Assembly: GCA_947171615.1 (NCBI GenBank)
Contig: CAMVYG010000015.1
Location: 1-19,143, forward strand
Direction: 5' to 3'
Length of the DNA stretch: 19,143 nt
Source of the DNA: an uncultured Clostridia bacterium
Lineage (GTDB): Bacteria > Bacillota > Clostridia > Oscillospirales > Acutalibacteraceae
Shown here: positions 7,158 through 13,635 of the stretch, piece by piece
Layout: the number at the start of each line of letters is the position of its first letter
Numbering within the stretch: the stretch's first letter is position 1
The notes under the pieces: model-generated
What the model saw: only the letters and a program-made list of their open reading frames with translations
Databases searched by the model: none
What the model was told of the DNA's origin: nothing
Made by a program: the position numbers and the translations under genes

Positions 7158-8092
7158 TGAAAAATCTGCATGTTTCCGCCGCTCCTCATATCAACAGTGG
7201 CGTTTCCACCCACAATATCATGCTGGACGTGGTGATTGCCATGGTTCCCGCCGCCATTGCCGCGGTGGTGCTGTTTGGTTTGCAGGCGCTGCTGATCATT
7301 CTCACCTGTATTGCCAGCGCGGTGCTGGCAGAAGCCATTTTTAACCTTTGCGTTCACAAGAAGCAGACTGTATTTGATTTCAGCGCAGTTGTCACCGGCC
7401 TGCTTCTGGCTTTGAACCTGAGCACCAATGTGCCCCTGTGGCAGTGCGCTTTGGGTTCTGTTTTCGCTATCGTTGTGGTAAAAGGCCTGTTTGGTGGCCT
7501 GGGTAAAAACATTGTGAATCCCGCCATTGCCGCCCGTGTGTTTATGCTGCTGACCTTTGGCGCTGTAGGCGGCGGCGCAGCCCCCATCGTTGTGGAACTG
7601 GCCTCCTCCGCTACGCCTTTGGAGTTTTTGAACAAGGGCGTTGAGGGGCTGGAAAGCGCTCCCTCCATGCTGGATCTGTTCCTGGGCGTTCACGGCGGCG
7701 CTATCGGTGAGACCTGTGCCGCCGCTTTACTGGTGGGCTTCCTGTACCTTGTGGTGCGCAGAGTCATCAAATGGTATGTGCCCGTTTCCTTCGTGGCAAC
7801 GGTCTTCCTCTGTTACCTGGTCTTTACAGGTGACGCTACATACGCGTTAGCCCAGGTGCTTGCCGGCGGTCTGATCCTCGGCGCTGTCTTTATGGCTACC
7901 GATTATGTGACCACTCCCGCAACCGGCCTCGGCAGAGTGATTTTCTGCGTTGGCTGCGGCCTGCTCACCTTTGCGATTCGTCAGTTTGGTTCCTATCCCG
8001 AGGGCGTTTCCATTTCCATCCTCGCTATGAACCTGCTCACCCCCTTTATTGAGACCTGGACTAAGAAAAAGACACTGGGAGGTATTAAATAA
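7157..8092 (+). CDS. rnfD: Rnf complex membrane subunit RnfD (covalent FMN)
   Basis: A 311-residue polytopic membrane protein of the NqrB/RnfD family. Signatures include the late segment FMATDYVTTPATGLG, the run CGLLTFAIRQFGSYPEGVS, and MNLLTPFIE near the C-terminus. The flavinylation site is SSATPL, with acceptor T153, corresponding to the SGAT-P-L seen in other RnfD proteins (the Gly is Ser here). GGAIGET in the following helix is also typical. I start at ATG 7157, overlapping the rnfC stop by one base, with AAGGGGG (7141-7147) upstream; the longer frame from 7100 lies within rnfC. In Rnf this subunit carries electrons between RnfC and RnfG and forms part of the ion path. ApbE of this operon is its probable modifier. 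Confidence 0.95.
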   Translation: MKNLHVSAAPHINSGVSTHNIMLDVVIAMVPAAIAAVVLFGLQALLIILTCIASAVLAEAIFNLCVHKKQTVFDFSAVVTGLLLALNLSTNVPLWQCALGSVFAIVVVKGLFGGLGKNIVNPAIAARVFMLLTFGAVGGGAAPIVVELASSATPLEFLNKGVEGLESAPSMLDLFLGVHGGAIGETCAAALLVGFLYLVVRRVIKWYVPVSFVATVFLCYLVFTGDATYALAQVLAGGLILGAVFMATDYVTTPATGLGRVIFCVGCGLLTFAIRQFGSYPEGVSISILAMNLLTPFIETWTKKKTLGGIK

Positions 8093-9396
8093 TGAAACGT
8101 ACCGACCTTATCAAGTCTATCGCGCTTCTTCTGGTGATCGTGGCAGTATTCAGCGCCGCCATGTTCGGCCTGAATATCCACACTGCTCCCCTGATTGAAG
8201 CCAACAACGCCAGCGCCAAATTCGGCCCCCTGCTGGCTGTTCTGCCTGAAGGCGCTTCCTTTGACGCGGACGCTTTGATTTACGACGCTGTCGCTCCGGA
8301 GGGTTCCTCTCTGACAGATGTTCCCCCCTCTGTTACCGCTGTGTACCGTGAGGCCTCCGGCCTGGGGTACGCGGTGCGCGTGACTGCTACCTCTCAGTAT
8401 TCCAGCGCCCCTATGGAAATTTCCCTGGGCGTTTCCGCGGAAGGTAAGATCTTCAATGTACAGATCGATTCCTACAACGATTCCGAGGCCTTCGATTTCC
8501 GTGCCAAGGATCCCGAGTATCTCTCCACCTATGTGGACAAGGATTCCGCTTTGACCGACGTGGGCACTGTGGCGGGCTCCACCTACTCCTCCACCGCCTT
8601 CAAAACCGCTGTGGAAGAGGCCATGAATGCTCTGATCGCCAACTCCCTGATCGCTGAGGGCGTAAAGAGTGACGATCAGCTTTTGATGGAGCTGCTGCCC
8701 ACGATCTTCACAGGCATGTCAAACAACGGTATGATGCAGACAGAAGAGATCGAAGCTTCCGGCAATATGCTCAGCGGCGTAAAGGCCCTGAACGACTCCG
8801 GTTTTGCCTACATCATGACAGAGGGTGACGCTACCCTGCTGGTAGCTGTAAATGCCTTTGGCACCGGCAAGGTATTCGATGTAGAAGGCAATGATGTGAC
8901 CGATGCCCACGCCTCTCTGGTAGAAGAAGCAAAGGCCCACGCAGACGCCAACCAGACCTCCTATGAGGAGCCTGCCGTTGCCCGCTTTGAAAAGCTGATG
9001 GAGGGCGCTGCCAACATGCAGCCTCTGCCCCTCGACACCTTCAGCTCAGTGGTGGCCGCCAATTCCTTCCAGGTAGGCGAGGATACCTATTACGGCTTCT
9101 GTGCCAGAAGCTACGGCTATGATATCATGGACGTCTATGTGGTTCTGGACGCTTCCGGCGCTATTGTCAAGACAGACGCCAAGAAGCTCTTCTTTGATGA
9201 AGAATACTTCAATGTAGACGATGACGTGGATCAGCCCGCCTATAAGGACTCCTTCACCGGCTTGACCCAGGACACCTGGACAGGCGACAACGCTTTGATC
9301 GCCGGCGCTACCATGACCTCCAATGCCATGCAGCAGGCGGTTACCGATGCATTTGAAGCCTTCCAGGCAGTACAGAACGGAGGTACCGTAGAATGA
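8092..9396 (+). CDS. rnfG: RnfG-like subunit, double length, two FMN-attachment motifs
   Basis: A 434-residue protein with one N-terminal membrane helix (about 9-27) and a large extracytoplasmic part. RnfG is usually near 200 residues with one FMN_bind domain. Here the first domain (about 80-180) ends in VAGSTYSSTAFKTAV with acceptor T164. A second one at the C-terminus (about 330-425) ends in IAGATMTSNAMQQAV with acceptor T407. The consensus at these sites is S/T-G-A-T, so both have Ala at the first position and the first has Ser for Ala. Residues about 190-330 link the two and contain another alpha/beta stretch without a site. Start ATG 8092 shares a base with the rnfD TAA and has GGGAGGT just before it; the end overlaps rnfE (ATGA). 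Probably a two-FMN electron carrier; the domain borders are estimates. Confidence 0.9.
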   Translation: MKRTDLIKSIALLLVIVAVFSAAMFGLNIHTAPLIEANNASAKFGPLLAVLPEGASFDADALIYDAVAPEGSSLTDVPPSVTAVYREASGLGYAVRVTATSQYSSAPMEISLGVSAEGKIFNVQIDSYNDSEAFDFRAKDPEYLSTYVDKDSALTDVGTVAGSTYSSTAFKTAVEEAMNALIANSLIAEGVKSDDQLLMELLPTIFTGMSNNGMMQTEEIEASGNMLSGVKALNDSGFAYIMTEGDATLLVAVNAFGTGKVFDVEGNDVTDAHASLVEEAKAHADANQTSYEEPAVARFEKLMEGAANMQPLPLDTFSSVVAANSFQVGEDTYYGFCARSYGYDIMDVYVVLDASGAIVKTDAKKLFFDEEYFNVDDDVDQPAYKDSFTGLTQDTWTGDNALIAGATMTSNAMQQAVTDAFEAFQAVQNGGTVE

Positions 9397-10001
9397 AAAA
9401 TGCAACAAAAAGCAGTATTTCTCATAAAGAGGCCGCTTATCTGCTCCCCCTGGGCGCAGGCTTCGTCATGGCCTCCAGCGCGGATCTGCGCGCTGCCCTG
9501 GGCATGGGCGCGGCGGTAATTCTTGCCACGTTCCTCAGTGCCGTTGTTATTTCCGCTCTCAGAAAGATCATTCCCAGCCGGGCTCATCTGCCGATTTACA
9601 TTTTGATCATCACCGGCTTTGTTTCTCTGATCGATATGATGATGCAGGCCTATTTCCCCAACGTGGTAAATATGCTGGGCGTTCATCTGGCGGCTCTGGC
9701 GGTCAGCGCTGTTCCCTACCGCAACGCGGAGGATGTGGCCGGTGAAAATGTGGAAACCACCACCATCAAGACCGCTTTGGAAACCGGCTTCCTCTTTACG
9801 CTGATCATGGTGCTCTGCGCTTTGATCCGTGAGGTGCTGGGCAACGCCAGTATCTGGGGCGTTTCCATTGAGTTCCTGAAGGATTACCGGGTATCCGCTC
9901 TGTCCGGCGTATTCGGCGGCTATCTGGTGCTGGCTATCGTGTTTGCTGTTATTCGCACGATCCATGATAAGACAACTACAAAAAAGGAGGGTACTGACTG
10001 A
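9393..10001 (+). CDS. rnfE: RnfE-like membrane subunit lacking the Fe-S cysteines
   Basis: A 202-residue polytopic membrane protein of the RnfE/NqrD family. Matches to canonical RnfE include ALGMG (35-39), the run RKIIPSRAHLPIYILIIT, DMMMQAYFP, the NAE position of GRAE, and ALIREVLGNAS. Canonical RnfE binds half of an intramembrane [2Fe-2S] cluster with Cys in LCPxLAVT and in TNCIxxGRAE. The aligned residues here are G23 (in LGAGFVMASS) and A106 (in VSAVPYRNAE). The only cysteine, C142, is in a different helix region. GGAGGT at 9379-9384 sets ATG 9393, overlapping the rnfG stop. GAAxxRNAE replaces the whole conserved ligand motif, so this is not a single point change. It may act as a structural partner of RnfA without redox function. 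Alignment made by eye from memory. Confidence 0.88.
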   Translation: MKNATKSSISHKEAAYLLPLGAGFVMASSADLRAALGMGAAVILATFLSAVVISALRKIIPSRAHLPIYILIITGFVSLIDMMMQAYFPNVVNMLGVHLAALAVSAVPYRNAEDVAGENVETTTIKTALETGFLFTLIMVLCALIREVLGNASIWGVSIEFLKDYRVSALSGVFGGYLVLAIVFAVIRTIHDKTTTKKEGTD

Positions 10002-10549
10002 TGACTGCTGATGTGATTTTCGGAATTCTTCTGGCCGGGCTTCTTTCCAACAACTACGCCCTCCTGCACTTCCTCGGCACGGGCGCGGTAATTGAAAACG
10101 AGCGCTCCACCAAAAAGTCTCTGCTGGTAGGTTTGGGCAGCACCATCGTCATGGTGCTCAGCACCCTGATCACCTGGCCCCTGCAAACTTACCTTCTCAA
10201 AGATGTTCCCTACCTCCGCACCATGGCTTTTGTCATTGTCATGCTGCTGGTGGTAGAGCTGATCCATCTATTCGCAAAGAAAAAGCTGGAAGCGTACTGC
10301 AAGGTGGACTTTATGAAGTTCGCCATCAACGGCGCTGTTCTGGGCCTGTGTATTCACAACACAGAACTGGCCTATGGAGAGGCTGTTCTCACTGCCGCCG
10401 CGGTAGGCATTGGTTTCACCCTGACTCTGGCCATCTTCTCCAAACTGCACAGCCGGATCGATGAGGAAAGCGTACCCAAGGCCTTCCGTGGGCTTCCTGT
10501 CTGCCTGCTCTGTGCAGGCATGATGGCTCTGGCTCTGCTGGCTTTCTGA
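10001..10549 (+). CDS. rnfA: RnfA-like membrane subunit lacking the Fe-S cysteines
   Basis: A 182-residue six-helix type membrane protein of the RnfA/NqrE family. Clear family matches: SNNYALLHFLG (canonical VNNFVLxxFLG), YLRTMAFVIV (71-80), NGAVLG (canonical NCAVLG), GIGFTLTLAIF, and the end VPKAFRGLPVCLLCAGMMALAL. The two ligands of the shared intramembrane [2Fe-2S] cluster are Cys in FLGxCPF and in TNCAVLG; here they are G28 and G111. Other cysteines (C100, C117 and two near the C-terminus) are not at ligand positions. AAAAAGGAGGGT precedes ATG 10001, which shares its first base with the last base of the rnfE stop. In clostridial rnf operons rnfB follows here; instead the next ORF (overlapping TGATG) is a NusG-domain-II protein. 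Confidence 0.9.
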   Translation: MTADVIFGILLAGLLSNNYALLHFLGTGAVIENERSTKKSLLVGLGSTIVMVLSTLITWPLQTYLLKDVPYLRTMAFVIVMLLVVELIHLFAKKKLEAYCKVDFMKFAINGAVLGLCIHNTELAYGEAVLTAAAVGIGFTLTLAIFSKLHSRIDEESVPKAFRGLPVCLLCAGMMALALLAF

Positions 10550-10899
10550 TGAAACGCCGGGATATCCTTTTGATCGGCGGCATTCTCCTTGTCGCTTTGG
10601 TTCTGTTTCTGTTTCTCCAGCTGGGGAAACAGCCCGGCGCAGAGGTGATTATCCGTGTGGACGGACAGGAACAGGGACGTTATTCCCTTTCTGCCGATGG
10701 TTCTTACAGTCTCAACAGCGGTACCAATCTGCTGCGGATCGAAAACGGCAAGGCATACATGGAGGAAGCAAATTGTCCTGATCACTACTGTATGCGACAG
10801 GGACAGATCAGCCGAACGGGTGAGACTATTACCTGCCTGCCAAACAAACTCACGGTCACCGTGTCCGGCGGGGAAAATTTTGCGGAAATAGTGGGATAG
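10549..10899 (+). CDS. Membrane-anchored NusG domain II protein
   Basis: A 116-residue protein with an N-terminal membrane helix (about 6-25) and one extracytoplasmic NusG_II domain. The typical signature is complete: C76-P-D-x2-C81-x3-G-x-I-x3-G-E-x-I-x-C96-LPNKL. Proteins of this kind often lie beside ApbE, FMN_bind and Gx-transporter genes in Firmicutes, but their job is unknown; three conserved cysteines suggest redox or metal chemistry outside the membrane. It overlaps rnfA (TGATG) and is followed after 4 bases by the Gx gene, so it is co-transcribed with the Rnf-like complex. It is not a transcription factor despite the domain name. Confidence 0.9.
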   Translation: MKRRDILLIGGILLVALVLFLFLQLGKQPGAEVIIRVDGQEQGRYSLSADGSYSLNSGTNLLRIENGKAYMEEANCPDHYCMRQGQISRTGETITCLPNKLTVTVSGGENFAEIVG

Positions 10900-10903
10900 G
10901 CTT

Positions 10904-11401
10904 ATGAAAGTTTCAAAAATAACCTCCTTAGGGCTGTTTGTTGCGCTGGCGATGATCTTATCGTTTATCGAACATCAGATCCCGCCTTTAGTCTCCGTGC
11001 CAGGAATCAAGCTGGGGCTTCCCAATGTGGCGATCGTCTTTGTTCTCTATGGGATCGGCGAAAAGGAAGCCGTGGCTGTAAGCCTTGTTCGTTTGCTGCT
11101 GGTCAGTATGCTCTTCGGCTCCATGATGAGCCTGATGTATGGCGCAGCAGGCGCTGTGCTCAGTCTTACTGTGATGATCCTTTTGAAAAAAAGCGGCAAG
11201 TTTTCCTATGTCACGGTCAGCGTTACCGGCGGCGTGTGCCACAATATCGGGCAGATCGCCGTGGCCTGCTTTGTAACGAAAACCTCGGAGCTGCTTTACT
11301 ATCTTCCGGTGCTGCTGATCAGCGGCACGGTGGCAGGCGTTTTGATCGGCCTGCTTGCCGGGATCGTCATCAAGCGAATGGAGAAACAGAAAAAGCAATA
11401 A
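10904..11401 (+). CDS. Gx transporter family protein (HepT component-I-like)
   Basis: A 165-residue membrane protein with about five hydrophobic segments. The motif PGIKLGLPNVAIVFVLY near the N-terminus, VRLLLVSMLFGS, and GGVCHNIGQI mark the Gx-transporter family, often annotated as heptaprenyl diphosphate synthase component I. Its layout resembles ECF-transporter substrate-binding (S) subunits, so it may import a cofactor precursor such as a flavin, thiamine or quinone precursor; this is inference. It is the last gene of the operon, 4 bases after the NusG_II gene. A perfect hairpin terminator follows 35 bases later. The family is regularly found with ApbE and FMN-binding genes. Confidence 0.85.
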   Translation: MKVSKITSLGLFVALAMILSFIEHQIPPLVSVPGIKLGLPNVAIVFVLYGIGEKEAVAVSLVRLLLVSMLFGSMMSLMYGAAGAVLSLTVMILLKKSGKFSYVTVSVTGGVCHNIGQIAVACFVTKTSELLYYLPVLLISGTVAGVLIGLLAGIVIKRMEKQKKQ

Positions 11402-11436
11402 TATGTCCGAAAAGAGGATCTGTTTCCTCTCCTGCA

Positions 11437-11475
11437 AAAGGCCCGTACCGATTCAAAAAATCGGTACGGGCCTTT
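11437..11475 (+). terminator. Strong Rho-independent terminator of the rnf-like operon
   Basis: AAAGGCCCGTACCGATT (11437-11453) pairs without mismatch with 11459-11475 around the loop CAAAA, followed by TTCTT. The A-rich 5' arm gives a T-run on the other strand too, so it may be bidirectional and also stop transcripts from the minus-strand ABC genes. A small extra hairpin (11413-11418 with 11425-11430) lies upstream. Confidence 0.93.
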
Positions 11476-11503
11476 CTTGCGTGATTATTTATAAATTTTT
11501 GCT

Positions 11504-11568
11504 CAACTGAATGTAGGGACCGGCCTCCGGACGGTCTCTGCTCGGAAGCCGGTCCCTACATTTGGTTG
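11504..11568. repeat. Long palindromic intergenic repeat (REP-like)
   Basis: Two 26-base arms (11504-11529 and 11543-11568) are inverted copies differing at three positions, around a 13-base loop. The core is ATGTAGGGACCGGC. Hairpins with TGTAGGG-type ends are common, scattered intergenic elements in gut Clostridia; that is general knowledge, and copy number here cannot be checked. No transposase is present. Confidence 0.75.
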
Positions 11569-11611
11569 ACCTTTAAATCTATAACATTATCGAACTAATC
11601 GCTACCATCCG

Positions 11612-11644
11612 CTGTCATCCTTCACCTTCGGTTCAGAATGACAG
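11612..11644. repeat. Imperfect palindrome with CTGTCAT / ATGACAG ends
   Basis: CTGTCAT (11612-11618) and ATGACAG (11638-11644) bracket CCTTCACCTTCGGTTCAGA. Read on the minus strand it resembles the widespread bacterial intergenic element beginning CTGTCATTCTGA. It lies between two convergent operons and may be a decayed mobile palindrome. Confidence 0.55.
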
Positions 11645-11694
11645 TGGGTGTGGATGTTTGGTACGCTAATAATTTAGCACAATACCCTTACTCT

Positions 11695-11719
11695 AACAAC
11701 TAACCGCTAATAACTAACC
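11695..11719. repeat. Short direct repeat AACTAACC, 14-base period
   Basis: AACTAACC occurs at 11698-11705 and 11712-11719 in the AT-rich end of the intergenic region, just downstream of the stop of the minus-strand ABC gene. Together with the two palindromes above this makes 11476-11725 a repeat-rich, gene-free stretch. Confidence 0.4.
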
Positions 11720-11725
11720 ACTTTT

Positions 11726-13633
11726 TTATTCCAGCTCGAAAGCGCCGGTATAGAGCTGATAGTATTTTCCCTTTTGGGCGATCAGTTCCTGGTGATTGCC
11801 CCGCTCGATAATACGGCCCAACTCCAGCACCATAATGCTGTCGGAATTCTGTACGGTGGAAAGACGGTGGGCGATCACAAACACGGTGCGCCCCTGCATG
11901 AGACCGTCCATGCCCTGCTGCACCAGCCGCTCCGTACGGGTATCGATAGAGGAGGTTGCCTCGTCCAGGATCATCACGGGCGGATCGGCTACCGCCGCTC
12001 TGGCAATGCTTAAAAGCTGGCGCTGGCCCTGGGAAAGGCCGCTGCCGTCCCCGGTGAGCACCGTATCATAGCCTTCCGGAAGCCGCCGGATAAAGCTGTC
12101 GGCATTGGCAAGCTTTGCGGCGGCCACAATTTCTTCTTCCGTGGCATCCAGCTTGCCGTAGCGGATATTTTCCCGCACCGTGCCGGTAAACAGGTTTACA
12201 TCCTGTAATACAATGCCAAGCGAACGGCGGAGGTCGGGCTTTTTGATTTTATTGATATTGATGCCGTCATACCGGATCTTGCCGTCGGCAATGTCATAAA
12301 AACGGTTAATGAGGTTTGTAATGGTGGTTTTTCCCGCGCCGGTGGCGCCCACAAAAGCGATCTTTTTACCGGGCTCGGCGTCGATGGAAATATCGTGCAG
12401 CACCAGCTTTTCCGGGTCGTACCCGAAATCCACACCAAACAGCTCTACCCTGCCGGTAAGCCGGGTATAGGTGACGGTGCCGTCGCCATGGGGGTGCTTC
12501 CAGGCCCACAGGCCAGTGCGTTTTTCGCTTTCCACCAGTTCCCCGTTTTCCTCTTTGGCGTTTACGAGAGTTACATAGCCCTCGTCCTGCTCCGGTTCCT
12601 CGTCCATCAGCGCAAAAACTCTTTCAGCGCCGGCCAAAGCCATCACGATCATGTTAAATTGCTGAGAAACCTGGTTGATCGGCATGGTGAAGCTGCGGGA
12701 AAGCTGTAAAAACGCCGCGATACCGCCCAGGGTCAGGCCGCCGATGCCGGAAAGAGCCAGCGCCCCTCCTGCCACGGCGATCAGCACATACTGCAAATGC
12801 CCCAAGTTCCCCATGACGGGCCCCATGATGTTGGAATAGATATTGGCGGCGGTAGCCTCGTCCCGCAGGGTGGTATTGAGCCGGTCAAATTCTTCCTTCG
12901 CCTTTTCCTCATGGCAGAACACCTTTACCACCTTCTGCCCCGATACCATCTCTTCAATATAGCCGTTTACCGCGCCCAGAGATTTTTGCTGCCGCATGAA
13001 ATACTTTCCGCTGCGGCTGCCGATGGCTCTGGTAAGCAGCAGCATTACCGCTACAAAAACAAGTACCAAAGCGGTCAGCGCCAGACTGGTGGTGACCATT
13101 GCCACAAATACGGAAACAATGGTGATCAGCGAAGAAAACAGCTGGGGAATACTTTGAGAGATCAGCTGCCGCAGGGTGTCGGTATCATTGGTATAGCAGC
13201 TCATGGTATCGCCGTGCGTGTGGGTGTCAAAATACCGAATGGGCAGTTCCTGCATATGAGAGAACATATCGTCCCGAATATCCTTCAGCACGCCCTGGGA
13301 AACCGTGGCCATCAGCCAGCTTTGCAAAAATGCCGAAAGAATGCCGGAAAGATAGATCATTCCCATAATGCCAATGGCCTTTAAAAGCCCTGTAAACACC
13401 GGGTTTTCCATACCCAGCAGCGGCGTGATGTAGTCATCGATCAAAGTCTGTAAAAACATGGAGCCTATTACGCTTACGATAGAGCTGATCAAAATGCAGA
13501 ACAGCACCAAAAAAAATCGAACACGGTTCATGCCCCGGATATATCCTAAAACGCGTCCAATGGTTTTCATGGGGTTTTTTGCCATTTTGCCCTTGGCAAA
13601 GGCCGCTCCCCCGGGATGTCTGGGTCCTGGCAT
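11726..13633 (-). CDS. ABC exporter half, catalytically competent NBD (heterodimer partner)
   Basis: A 635-residue type-IV ABC exporter half: six-helix membrane domain (about 35-340) then a nucleotide-binding domain. Walker A is GATGAGKTT with K435, Walker B is VMILDEATSSID with catalytic E558, and the switch His is in IAHR. The signature is LSQGQ (533-537) instead of LSGGQ, the pattern expected when this half contributes the signature to the degenerate site of a heterodimer. A charged insert between the domains (containing TGLWAWKHPHGDGTVTYTR) is present; I have seen similar inserts in this exporter subfamily. It starts 2 bases after the stop of the other half, with GGGAGAGGG as ribosome site. 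Likely exports drugs or peptides, regulated by the MarR protein of the same operon. The first 20 residues are poorly supported; a start at the internal Met17 is possible. Confidence 0.93.
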   Translation of the reverse strand: MPGPRHPGGAAFAKGKMAKNPMKTIGRVLGYIRGMNRVRFFLVLFCILISSIVSVIGSMFLQTLIDDYITPLLGMENPVFTGLLKAIGIMGMIYLSGILSAFLQSWLMATVSQGVLKDIRDDMFSHMQELPIRYFDTHTHGDTMSCYTNDTDTLRQLISQSIPQLFSSLITIVSVFVAMVTTSLALTALVLVFVAVMLLLTRAIGSRSGKYFMRQQKSLGAVNGYIEEMVSGQKVVKVFCHEEKAKEEFDRLNTTLRDEATAANIYSNIMGPVMGNLGHLQYVLIAVAGGALALSGIGGLTLGGIAAFLQLSRSFTMPINQVSQQFNMIVMALAGAERVFALMDEEPEQDEGYVTLVNAKEENGELVESEKRTGLWAWKHPHGDGTVTYTRLTGRVELFGVDFGYDPEKLVLHDISIDAEPGKKIAFVGATGAGKTTITNLINRFYDIADGKIRYDGININKIKKPDLRRSLGIVLQDVNLFTGTVRENIRYGKLDATEEEIVAAAKLANADSFIRRLPEGYDTVLTGDGSGLSQGQRQLLSIARAAVADPPVMILDEATSSIDTRTERLVQQGMDGLMQGRTVFVIAHRLSTVQNSDSIMVLELGRIIERGNHQELIAQKGKYYQLYTGAFELE

Positions 13634-13635
13634 AG

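Noticed and set aside
10001..10549. RnfA as a decaying pseudogene because of missing cysteines
   Set aside because: The frame is intact, tightly overlapped with its neighbours, keeps conserved helices and C-terminal motif, and the paired loss in RnfE argues for adaptation over decay.
12470..12600. Charged insert between membrane and ATPase domains of the 635-residue ABC protein as a foreign insertion
   Set aside because: It is in frame, and similar TGxWAWKHP-type inserts occur in this exporter subfamily as far as I recall.
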